Below are positions 18,237-26,336 of a stretch of DNA of 64,000 bases, one piece after another (position 1 is the first letter of the stretch; the number at the start of each line of letters is the position of its first letter). Where the stretch lies: contig JBFXKW010000004.1 in NCBI GenBank assembly GCA_050173345.1, positions 186,001 to 250,000 of the forward strand, written 5' to 3'. The notes under the pieces were generated by a model, which did not search any database, had not been told where the DNA came from, and worked only from the letters and a program-made list of their open reading frames with translations. The position numbers were made by a program, and so were the translations under genes. The DNA comes from SHWC01 sp050173345. GTDB taxonomy: Bacteria > Pseudomonadota > Alphaproteobacteria > UBA828.

Positions 18237-19282
18237 CTTCCGGTCAGCTTGCGCGGGTCGAAGGCGTCGCGCACCGCCTCGCCCACGAAGATCATCAGGC
18301 TCAGCATCAGCGCGATGACGAAGAAGCCGGTGAAGCCGAGCCAGGGCGCCTGCAGGTTCGCCTTGCCCTGCTGCAGGAGCTCGCCGAGCGAGGGCGAGCC
18401 CGGCGGCAGGCCGAAGCCGAGGAAGTCGAGCGCGGTCAGCGTGGTGATCGAGCCGTTCAGGATGAAGGGCAGGAAGGTGAGCGCCGAGACCATGGCGTTC
18501 GGCAGCGCGTGGCGCACGATGATGGTGGTGTCGCGCACGCCGAGCGCGCGCGCCGCGCGGATATAGTCGAAATTGCGCACGCGCAGGAACTCGGCGCGCA
18601 CCACGTCGACCAGGCTCATCCAGCTGAACAGCAGGAGCAGGCCGAGCAGCAGCCAGAACGACGGCTCGACGATGCTCGCGAGGATGATCAGCAGGAAGAG
18701 CTGCGGCAGGCCGGACCACACCTCGATGAAGCGCTGGAAGCCGAGATCGACCCAGCCGCCGAAGAAGCCCTGCACCGCGCCGGCCGCGATGCCGATGATC
18801 GAGGAGAAGAGGGTCAGCGCCAGGCCGAACAGCACCGAGATGCGAAAGCCGTAGATCAGGCGCGCCAGCACGTCGCGGCCCTGGTCGTCGGTGCCGAGCA
18901 GGTTGGCGGCGGAGGGTGGCCCCGGCGCCGGCACCTCGAGGTCGTAGTTGATAGTCTTGTAGCTGTAGGGGATGGCGGGCCACACCATCCAGCCCTGCTC
19001 CCGGATCATCTCCTGCACATAGGGGTCGCGATAGTCGGCCTCGGTCTCGAAGTCGCCGCCGAACGCGGTCTCGGGATAGGCGATGAAGACCGGGAAATAG
19101 AGCGTGCCGTCATATTTCACGAGCAGCGGCTTGTCGTTCGCGATCAGCTCGGCGAACAGGCTGAGCACGAACAGGAAGAGGAAGAGCCAGAGCGCGACAT
19201 AGCCGCGCCGGTTGGCCTTGAAGTTGCGCACGCGCCGCCTGGTCAGCGGCGAAACCCGGAACCACAGGAAGCGGTCGGTCAC
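18233..19282 (-). CDS. yejE: Peptide ABC transporter permease (YejE-type)
   Basis: This encodes 349 residues with a GTG start. An N-terminal helix (about 25-45) is followed by a long YejE-specific periplasmic segment with PYSYKTINYDLEVPAP and LLGTDDQGRDVLARLIYG, then the permease core of about five helices. The EAA loop is visible near RAARALGVRDTTIIVRHALP, which contacts the ATPase. It forms the transmembrane channel with YejB. Cleavage of the message or reduced expression relative to yejB is possible because a palindromic repeat pair separates them. Confidence 0.93.
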
Positions 19283-19306
19283 GGCTCAGGCCTTCCGCTC
19301 TCTTGT

Positions 19307-19400
19307 CGTCATGGCCCGGCTTGACCGGGCCATCCAGGGCGGCGGCACGGTTGTTTCCGACGTTTTCTGGATTGCCGGGTCAAGCCGGGGCATGACGAGT
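19307..19400. repeat. Inverted pair of CGTCAT...ATCC palindromes inside the yej operon
   Basis: CGTCATGGCCCGGCTTGACC...GGGCCATCCA is followed about 38 nt later by the opposite-facing TGGATTGCCGGGTCAAGCC...GGGGCATGACG. Both hairpins share the TTGACC core with the copies at 8139, 54987, 56746 and 59411. The right unit has mismatched arms (ATTGCCGG against CCGGGGCAT), as if recombined from two variants. Confidence 0.8.
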
Positions 19401-19447
19401 GTGGGCGAGGTTCGCGACGCTGCGCCGGTCGAATGATGCCGCACGGC

Positions 19448-20551
19448 CTAGACCTCGCGCTTCTCGAAGTCGATGCGCGGATCGACCAGCACATAGGTGA
19501 GGTCGCCGACCAGCTTCACGACGAGGCCGAGCAGCGTGAAGAAGAAGAGCGTGCCGAAGATCACCGGATAGTCGCGGTTGATCAGCGATTCGAAGGAGAG
19601 CAGGCCGAGCCCGTCGAGCGAGAAGATCACCTCGATCAGGAGGCTGCTGGTGAAGAGGATGCCGATGAAGGAGCCGGGCAGGCCGGCGATGATGATCAGC
19701 ATCGCGTTGCGGAAGACGTGGCCGTAGAGCACGCGGCGATTGGTCAGGCCCTTGGCGCGCGCCGTGACCACGTACTGCTTGCCGATCTCCTCCAGGAAGG
19801 AATTCTTGGTCAGCATGGTGAGCGTGGCGAAGCCGCCGATCATCATGGCGGTGATCGGCAGCACCAGGTGCCAGAAATAGTCGGCGATCTTGTCGATGAA
19901 CGAGAGCTCGTGCCAGTTGTCCGAGACCAGGCCGCGCAGCGGGAACCAGTCGAGATAGCTGCCGCCGGCGAACAGCACGATCAAGAGCACGGCGAACAGG
20001 AAGCTCGGGATCGCGTAGCCGACGATGATCACCGCGCTCGACCAGACGTCGAAGCGCGTGCCGTCCTTCACCGCCTTTCTTATGCCGAGCGGGATGGATA
20101 TCAGATAGGCGAGCAGCGTGGTCCACAGGCCGAGCGAGATCGACACCGGCATCTTGTCGAGCACCAGATCGACCACGCTCTGATCGCGGAAGAAGCTCTT
20201 GCCGAAGTCGAAGCGAACATACTGCCCCATCATCTGGAGAAAGCGCTCGCCCAGCGGCTTGTCGAAGCCGTAGAGCTTCTCGATCTCCTTGATGAACTCG
20301 GGCCTGAGGCCGCGCGCGCCCCGATAGCCGCCGGCATCGCCGGGCGCGGTGGTCGCCTGGGCGCCGCTGATCTCGCTCGCCGCGCTGCCGCCGAACCGCG
20401 CCGTCGCCTCGACCGCGGTGCCGGAAAGCCGCGCGATGAGCTGCTCGACCGGCCCGCCCGGCGCGACCTGGATGATCAGGAAATTGATCACCATGATCCC
20501 GAACAGCGTCGGGACGATCAGCAGCAGGCGGCGGACGATGTAGGCGAACAT
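19448..20551 (-). CDS. yejB: Peptide ABC transporter permease (YejB-type)
   Basis: This encodes 367 residues. The start MFAYIVRRLLLIVPTLFGIM is the signature of OppB/DppB-type permeases, followed by a long periplasmic loop (about 30-140, larger in YejB than in DppB) and five to six helices. The EAA motif lies near VVTARAKGLTNRRVLYGHVF. It pairs with YejE to form the channel. The gene begins about 20 nt after the stop of the binding-protein gene, on the same strand. Confidence 0.93.
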   Translation of the reverse strand: MFAYIVRRLLLIVPTLFGIMVINFLIIQVAPGGPVEQLIARLSGTAVEATARFGGSAASEISGAQATTAPGDAGGYRGARGLRPEFIKEIEKLYGFDKPLGERFLQMMGQYVRFDFGKSFFRDQSVVDLVLDKMPVSISLGLWTTLLAYLISIPLGIRKAVKDGTRFDVWSSAVIIVGYAIPSFLFAVLLIVLFAGGSYLDWFPLRGLVSDNWHELSFIDKIADYFWHLVLPITAMMIGGFATLTMLTKNSFLEEIGKQYVVTARAKGLTNRRVLYGHVFRNAMLIIIAGLPGSFIGILFTSSLLIEVIFSLDGLGLLSFESLINRDYPVIFGTLFFFTLLGLVVKLVGDLTYVLVDPRIDFEKREV

Positions 20552-20572
20552 CGGCTTGGCCGGCGTCCCGTC

Positions 20573-22471
20573 CTATTCTTCTTCCTCGAGCACGCGCTCG
20601 CCGGCCCGCAGCGCCACCTCCTTGGCAGGATCGACCCACCAGGTGTCGATATGGCCGAGCGCGTATCTGGGCGAGACCGCCGGCCGGGCGAACTTGTTCC
20701 AGTAGGCGACGCGAAAGACCCGGACGTGCCAATGCGGCACGACATAGTGGCCCCAGAGCAGGGCGCGGTCGAGCGCGTGCGTCGCGGTGAGCAGCGCCTC
20801 GCGGTCGGGCGCCGCGATGACCTGCTCGATCAGCGCGTCGATCGCCTTGGAGCGGACGCCGATATAGTTGCGCGAGCCGGGCGCATCCGCCGCGCCCGAG
20901 CCCCAGAACTCGCGCTGCTCGTTGCCAGGCGAGAGCGACTGGCCGATGGTCGAGACCACCATGTCGAAATCGAAGTTGTTGAGCCGGTCGATATACTGCG
21001 AGGAATCGATCACGCGCAGGCGCATGTCGATGCCGAGCCGCGCCAGGCTCTTGGCATAGGGCCCGCCGATGCGCTCGAAGGCCGGATCGACCAGCAGGAG
21101 CTCGAACGACATCGGCTTGCCGGTGTTCGGGTCGATCCGCTTGCGGTCCTTCACGACGAAGCCCGCCGCGTCGAGCAGCGCGCCGGCCTGCCGCAGGTTC
21201 TCCCGGTTGTTGCCCGAGCCGTCGGTGCGCGGCGCCTTGAATTCCTCGGTGAACACCTCGGGCGGCAGCTCGGCCTTGAGCGGCTCCAGGAGCTTCAGCT
21301 CGGCCTCGCTCGGCAGGCCCGAGGAGGCCAGCTCGGAATTCGAGAAATAGCTCTCGGTCCGGGCATAGGCGCCGTAGAACAGGTTCTTGTTGGCCCATTC
21401 GAAGTCGAAGGCGTAGGAGAGCGCGAGGCGCACGCGCGGGTCGGAGAACATCGGCTTCCGCGTGTTGAGGATGAAGCCCTGCATGCCGGTCGGCACGTCG
21501 TTCGGGATCTCCTCCTTGATCGCGAGGCCCTTGTCGAAGGCGGGTCCGGTATAGGCGGTCGCCCAGTCCTTCGACGAGTTCTCCTGGCGGAAGTCGTAGA
21601 CATGCGCCTTGAAGGCTTCGAGCTCGACAGTGCGGTCGCGGAAATAGTCGTAGGTGATGGTATCGAAGTTGTAGCGCCCCTTGAGGCGCGGCAGGTCCTT
21701 GCCCCAATAGTCCTCGACCCGCTGATAGCTGATCGAGCGGCCGGCGTTGACGGTGCCGATCTTGTAGGGCCCGCTGCCGAGCGGCGGCACGAGCGAGGTC
21801 TGGTCGAACGGGTGCTCGGTGTAGAACGCCTTCGGGATCACGGAGAGCTGGCCCATGATGAGCGGCAGCTCGCGGTTCTCGCCGCCCGAGAAGCTGAACT
21901 TGACCCGCCGCTCGCCGAGGTCCTCGGCCTTCTCGACGTTGGCGTAGTAGAGCCGGTAGAAGGGATCGCCTTTCTCCTTCAGCGTCTCGAACGAGAAGAT
22001 CACGTCCTCGACCGTGACCGGCGTGCCGTCGTGCCAGCGCGCTTCCGCCCTGATGGTGAAGATCACCCAGGAGCGGTCCGCCGGCATCTCGATCCGCTCG
22101 GCGAGCAGGCCGTATTCGGAGAACGCCTCGTCGCTCGAGCCTTCCATCAGAGTCTCGAAGACGAGGCCGAGACCGGCCGCCGGCACGCCCTTGACGATGA
22201 ACGGGTTCAGGCTGTCGAACGTGCCGGTGCTGGAGAGCCTGAGCGTGCCGCCCTTCGGCGCATCGGGATTGACGTATTCGTAGTGGTCGTCCGGCCCGTA
22301 TTTGAGGTCGCCGTGCATGGCGATGCCGTGGCCGGCATAGGCCTCGCCCTGCGTTTCGGCGCGCGCGGCCGTGCCGCCGGCGATGGCGGCGCCGAGCGCC
22401 AGCGCGGCGATGGCCGGCGCGAGTGAACCCAAGCCGACGAGACGGGCGCCGTCTTTCATCGCCTTCACCAT
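20573..22471 (-). CDS. yejA: Periplasmic peptide-binding protein of the Yej importer
   Basis: This encodes about 632 residues from the ATG at 22471, chosen because GAGGG lies just upstream and a standard signal peptide follows (basic MVKAMKDGAR, hydrophobic core, cleavage near AARAET). An SBP family 5 protein with the usual opening HGDLKYGPDDHYEYVNPDAP, PKGGTLRLSSTG and DSLNPFIVKGVP. It would capture peptides in the periplasm and deliver them to YejBE. It lies directly upstream of yejB on the same strand. A second, homologous binding protein is encoded immediately upstream. Confidence 0.92.
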   Translation of the reverse strand: MVKAMKDGARLVGLGSLAPAIAALALGAAIAGGTAARAETQGEAYAGHGIAMHGDLKYGPDDHYEYVNPDAPKGGTLRLSSTGTFDSLNPFIVKGVPAAGLGLVFETLMEGSSDEAFSEYGLLAERIEMPADRSWVIFTIRAEARWHDGTPVTVEDVIFSFETLKEKGDPFYRLYYANVEKAEDLGERRVKFSFSGGENRELPLIMGQLSVIPKAFYTEHPFDQTSLVPPLGSGPYKIGTVNAGRSISYQRVEDYWGKDLPRLKGRYNFDTITYDYFRDRTVELEAFKAHVYDFRQENSSKDWATAYTGPAFDKGLAIKEEIPNDVPTGMQGFILNTRKPMFSDPRVRLALSYAFDFEWANKNLFYGAYARTESYFSNSELASSGLPSEAELKLLEPLKAELPPEVFTEEFKAPRTDGSGNNRENLRQAGALLDAAGFVVKDRKRIDPNTGKPMSFELLLVDPAFERIGGPYAKSLARLGIDMRLRVIDSSQYIDRLNNFDFDMVVSTIGQSLSPGNEQREFWGSGAADAPGSRNYIGVRSKAIDALIEQVIAAPDREALLTATHALDRALLWGHYVVPHWHVRVFRVAYWNKFARPAVSPRYALGHIDTWWVDPAKEVALRAGERVLEEEE

Positions 22472-22637
22472 GAAGCCCTCATGCTGAGATTTCCGAGGCA
22501 TGCCAGATCGAACCCTTGGATTGGAGTGGCGACGGCCAAGCGGGCCGCCGGTCAACCGGAGTGGCTTGCGCCTCCTCGCTGAATTCGCTCCCCAAGATTC
22601 CCTACGACAACCCGAGCCGCATCGGGCGGGCTTGGTT

Positions 22638-24560
22638 TCAATCTATCGTCTTCCCGCGGGCGCGCAACGCCGCCTCCTTTTCCGGGTCGACCCACCAGGT
22701 GTCGAGGCCGAGGTCGTAGGCGGGCGGCGTCTCGGGCCGGCTGAACTTGTTCCAATAGACCAGGCGGTGGCTGCCCTTATAGTACTGCGGCACCATGTAG
22801 TGGCCGAACAGCAGCACGCGATCGAGTGCGTGCGCCGCCGTGATCAAGGCCTCGCGGCTCGCCGCCGACAGCACCTTCTCGATCAGCGCATCGACCACCG
22901 GGTTCTTGATGCCGGCGAGGTTGAGGCTGCCCTCCTCGTCCGCCGCGGCGCTGCCGAAATAGCTCCTGAGCTCGGCGCCGGGCGATAGCGCCTGCACGTA
23001 GCGCTGGATGATGAAATCGAAGTCGAAGCTCTTCAGCCGGTTCTGGTACTGCGCGAGGTCGACCATCCTGAGCGAGGTGACGATGCCGAGCCGCTCCAGG
23101 TTGCGCGCATAGGGCGCGATGATGCGCTCGAAGCCCGGCTCGAAATAGAGGAACTCGACCTTGAACGGCTCGCCCGTGGCGGGGTCGAGCAGCTTGCCGC
23201 CATTCGATTCGAGGCCGGCGGCCGCGAACAGCCGGCGCGCCTCCCGCAGGTTCTGCCGCGCATCGCCCGAGCCGTCGGTCCTAGGCGGCTCATAGGCGGT
23301 GGTGAACAGCTCGGGCGGCAACCGGTCGCGATAGGGCTCGAGCAGCGCGATCTCCTCGGGCGTGGGCAGGTCACGCGCGGCGAGCTCCGAATTCTCGAAA
23401 TAGCTCGCCATGCGCTCGTAGAGCCCGTGGAACAGGTTCTTGTTGGTCCACTCGAAGTCGAACGCATAGCCGAGCGCCTCGCGCACCCTGGGGTCGGCGA
23501 ACCTGTCGCGCCGCGTGTTGATGAAGAACGCCTGCACGCCGGAGGGCCTATGGTCGGGCACGGTTTCGCGCACGATGCGGCCGTCCGCGACCTCGGGGAT
23601 GTCGTAGGCGGTCGCCCAGGTCTTCGCGGTGAACTCCTCGTGCCATGAATAGGCGCCCGACTTGAATGCCTCCACCAGGACCGTGCGGTCGCGATAATAG
23701 TCGTAGCGGATGATGTCGAAATTGTGCCGGCCGACGCGCACCGGCAGCGCGGCGCCCCAATAGCCGGGGTCGCGCTGATAGGCGATCGAGCGGCCGGGGT
23801 TGACGCGCGCGATCTTGTACGGCCCGCTGCCGAGCGGCGGCGTCATCGTCGTCTCGTTGAAGGTGTGCGCCGTGTAGTACGCCTTGGAGAGCACGGGCAT
23901 GGCGCCGGCGATCAGCGGCAGCTTGCGGTTCTCGGCCGAGCGGAAGCGGAACGCGACCTCGCGCGGCGAGAGCGCCTCCGCCGCCTCGATGTCGGCATAG
24001 AGGATGCGGAAGGTCGGGTCGCCCTCCTTGAGCAGCGTCTCGAACGAGAACACCACGTCCTCCGCCGTGATCGGCGTGCCGTCGTGGAAGCGCGCCGCCT
24101 CGCGCAGCACGAAGCGCACCGAGAGGCGATCCTCTGCGAGCGCGACGCTCTCCGCGATCAGCCCGTAGGCCGCATCAGGCTCGTCCAGCGACGGCTCGAG
24201 CAGGGATTCGAACACGAGGGTGTCCACGCCCAGCGCCGGCACGCCTTTCAAGATGAAAGGATTCAGGCTGTCGAAAGTTCCCTCGAGGCCGCGGCTGTAG
24301 GTGCCGCCCTTCGGCGCCTCGGGGTTCGCATAGTCGAAATGCGCGAAGTCCGCGCCGTATTTCAGCTCGCCGAACAGCGAGAGGCCGTGCGACGGCTCGC
24401 CCGCCGCGGCACCCCACGTCGCCGACAGGACGAGCGACGCGGCGATGGCGATGCCGGCAACGCGCCAGGCGAAGCTTCGCTTCCAACGCCGGCCTCGCCC
24501 GCCCGGCTCCGCGGACGGCAGCGCGCCGGAGCGCGGAATCGCGAGCGATTCGGCAGCCAT
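22638..24560 (-). CDS. Second YejA-like periplasmic binding protein
   Basis: This encodes 640 residues, collinear with the neighbouring yejA product over the whole mature part: GLSLFGELKYGADFAHFDYA, PKGGTYSRGLEGTFDSLNPF, PPLGSGPYKIARVNPGRSI and DTWWVDP near the end all have counterparts there. The N-terminus has a basic stretch (GGRGRRWKRSFAWRV) and a hydrophobic signal segment (about 31-52). It is the first gene of the run yejA2-yejA-yejB-yejE-yejF. The tandem duplication probably broadens the peptides accepted by one transporter. A 166-nt gap separates it from yejA. Confidence 0.9.
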   Translation of the reverse strand: MAAESLAIPRSGALPSAEPGGRGRRWKRSFAWRVAGIAIAASLVLSATWGAAAGEPSHGLSLFGELKYGADFAHFDYANPEAPKGGTYSRGLEGTFDSLNPFILKGVPALGVDTLVFESLLEPSLDEPDAAYGLIAESVALAEDRLSVRFVLREAARFHDGTPITAEDVVFSFETLLKEGDPTFRILYADIEAAEALSPREVAFRFRSAENRKLPLIAGAMPVLSKAYYTAHTFNETTMTPPLGSGPYKIARVNPGRSIAYQRDPGYWGAALPVRVGRHNFDIIRYDYYRDRTVLVEAFKSGAYSWHEEFTAKTWATAYDIPEVADGRIVRETVPDHRPSGVQAFFINTRRDRFADPRVREALGYAFDFEWTNKNLFHGLYERMASYFENSELAARDLPTPEEIALLEPYRDRLPPELFTTAYEPPRTDGSGDARQNLREARRLFAAAGLESNGGKLLDPATGEPFKVEFLYFEPGFERIIAPYARNLERLGIVTSLRMVDLAQYQNRLKSFDFDFIIQRYVQALSPGAELRSYFGSAAADEEGSLNLAGIKNPVVDALIEKVLSAASREALITAAHALDRVLLFGHYMVPQYYKGSHRLVYWNKFSRPETPPAYDLGLDTWWVDPEKEAALRARGKTID

Positions 24561-24600
24561 GCCCGGACTCTGCCTTGAACCCGGCCCGATGAAAAGCCGA

Positions 24601-24752
24601 AGTGGTTGTTGGTTGTTGTTGCCCGCTCAAGCAGGCGAAGCCGGTAGCGGGCATCGGCAAGCACGCCCGCTCAAGCAGGCGAAGCCGGTAGCGGGCATCG
24701 ACAAGCACGCCCGCTCAAGTAGGCGCAGCCGATGGCGGGCAACAACAACCAC
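24601..24752. repeat. 44-bp tandem repeat array with inverted flanks
   Basis: Three direct copies start at 24621, 24665 and 24709 (exact 44-bp period, third copy partial and diverged). Each contains the inverted arms GCCCGCT and AGCGGGC around GCAGGCGAAGCCGG. The whole array is bounded by inverted arms: GTGGTTGTT...GTTGTTGCCCGC on the left and GCGGGCAACAACAACCAC on the right. It lies between the divergent yejA2 and Nudix genes, so it fills their promoter region. It is not a CRISPR array because there are no unique spacers. Confidence 0.85.
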
Positions 24753-24790
24753 TGCTGGAAGCAGGCGCGCGGCGCGCCCATACTTCCCGC

Positions 24791-25372
24791 ATGACGCGCT
24801 ATCCGACCAGCGGCGGGCCGATCCATCGCCGCATCCCCGAGGGCGACAGCCTGCCGCGCCTGGTGTGCGACACCTGCGGCTTCATCCGCTACGACAACCC
24901 GAAGATCGTGGTCGGCTCGGTCGCGAGCGTCGAGGACGGGCGCATCCTGCTGTGCCGGCGCGCCATCGAGCCGCAGAAGGGCTTCTGGACTCTGCCGGCC
25001 GGCTATCTGGAGCTCAATGAGACCGCCGAGGCCGGCGCGCAGCGCGAGGCGGTGGAGGAGGCCTGCGCGCGCGTCGCGATCGAGGGCCTGCTCGCGCTCT
25101 ACAGCATCCCGCGCATCAGCCAGGTGCAGCTCATCTTCCGCGCGCGCCTGCTCGACGAGGCGATCGGCGTCGGGCCCGAGAGCCTGGAGGTCGCGCTCTG
25201 TCGCTGGGCCGAGATTCCGTGGGACCGGCTCGCCTTCCCCTCGGTCGGCTGGGCGCTGCACCATCATCGTGCCGCCGAGGGCCGGCCGCTCGGCGTGCCG
25301 TTCGGCAACCCGCCCGGCCAGCGCGGCGACTTCGCGCCCGGCCGCGCCGCACCGGCTTCCGAGCCTAGCTGA
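24791..25372 (+). CDS. Nudix hydrolase with N-terminal zinc ribbon
   Basis: This encodes 193 residues. An N-terminal short zinc-ribbon-like segment (LVCDTCGFIRYDNPKIVVGS; only two cysteines are obvious) precedes the Nudix domain. The Nudix box is AGYLELNETAEAGAQREAVEE; the usual Gly after REVQEE is Cys (REAVEEACA), which is tolerated in this ADP-ribose/NAD-type subgroup. It likely hydrolyses a nucleoside diphosphate derivative, substrate unknown. Its stop overlaps the convergent ftsY stop by 8 nt. The C-terminal tail of about 25 residues is Pro/Gly/Ala-rich and probably disordered. Confidence 0.85.
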   Translation: MTRYPTSGGPIHRRIPEGDSLPRLVCDTCGFIRYDNPKIVVGSVASVEDGRILLCRRAIEPQKGFWTLPAGYLELNETAEAGAQREAVEEACARVAIEGLLALYSIPRISQVQLIFRARLLDEAIGVGPESLEVALCRWAEIPWDRLAFPSVGWALHHHRAAEGRPLGVPFGNPPGQRGDFAPGRAAPASEPS

Positions 25373-26336
25373 GCCCGAGCAGCGCCCGCGCGAAGCCTTC
25401 CGCCTCGAACGGCCTCAAATCGTCGATGCCCTCGCCGACGCCGAGGGCCACGATGGGGAGGCCGAATCTCTTCGCCAGCGCGACCACCACGCCGCCCTTG
25501 GCCGTGCCGTCGAGCTTGGTCATGACGAGGCCGTCGATCTCGACCGCTGCCTTGAAGACCTCGACCTGGCTGTGCGCGTTCTGGCCGGTGGTGGCGTCGA
25601 GCACGAGCAGCCGCGTGTGCGGCGCCTCCGGATCGAGCTTCTTGAGCACCCGGTCGATCTTCTTGAGCTCGTCCATCAGGTGCGCCTTGTTCTGCAAACG
25701 CCCGGCGGTATCGATGATCAAGACGTCGGCGCCCTTGGCCCTGGCTTCGGCGAACGCGTCATAGGCGAGGCCGGCGGCGTCCGCACCGGTCTCGGCGCGC
25801 GACACCACCGGGCAGCCGGCGCGCTCGCCCCAGATCCTGAGCTGCTCGACCGCGGCGGCGCGGAAGGTATCGCCGGCAACCAGCATGACATTGCGGCCCT
25901 CGGCGCGAAGCTGGTGGGCGAGCTTGCCGATCGTTGTGGTCTTGCCGGTGCCGTTGACGCCGGCGACCAGGATGACGTGCGGTTTTTTCGCGGCGTCGAT
26001 GGCGAGCGGGCGCGCCACCGGCTCCAGGATGCGCGCGATCTCGGCGGCGAGCGCGAGCCTCACCTCGTCCTCGCTCACCTCGCGGCCGAGCTTCTGGCGG
26101 GCCACCGCCTCCACCATGTCGGACGCGGTCTCGATGCCGAGGTCGGCCGCGATCAGCGCCTCCTCCAGCTCGTCGAGCATCGCGCGGTCGAGCTTGCGGC
26201 CGGTGAAGATGCCGCCGATCGAGCCGCTCAGGTTCTGCGCGGTCTTGCTGAGCCCCGCCTTGAGGCGCGCGAAGAAGCCGCCCTTGCGGCCTTCCTTCTC
26301 GTCGGACCGGCTCATGGCGTCAGGTTTGGCGGCCAT
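25365..26336 (-). CDS. ftsY: Signal recognition particle receptor FtsY
   Basis: This encodes 323 residues from the ATG at 26336 (316 from the ATG at 26315). FtsY is the membrane-associated SRP receptor GTPase that docks ribosome-SRP complexes at SecYEG. It shows an N domain with GGFFARLKAGLSKTAQNLSG, then G motifs GVNGTGKTTTIGKLA, DTFRAAAVEQL, DTAGRL and TKLDGTAKGG. The acidic A domain of enteric FtsY is essentially missing, as in many alphaproteobacteria. With the 26336 start it overlaps the end of mtaB by 17 nt; with 26315 it starts 4 nt after it. Confidence 0.95.
   Translation of the reverse strand: MAAKPDAMSRSDEKEGRKGGFFARLKAGLSKTAQNLSGSIGGIFTGRKLDRAMLDELEEALIAADLGIETASDMVEAVARQKLGREVSEDEVRLALAAEIARILEPVARPLAIDAAKKPHVILVAGVNGTGKTTTIGKLAHQLRAEGRNVMLVAGDTFRAAAVEQLRIWGERAGCPVVSRAETGADAAGLAYDAFAEARAKGADVLIIDTAGRLQNKAHLMDELKKIDRVLKKLDPEAPHTRLLVLDATTGQNAHSQVEVFKAAVEIDGLVMTKLDGTAKGGVVVALAKRFGLPIVALGVGEGIDDLRPFEAEGFARALLGLS

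Noticed and set aside
24601..24752. Regular 44-bp repeats considered as a CRISPR array.
   Set aside because: The copies are directly adjacent with no unique spacers, and no cas genes are present in the window.
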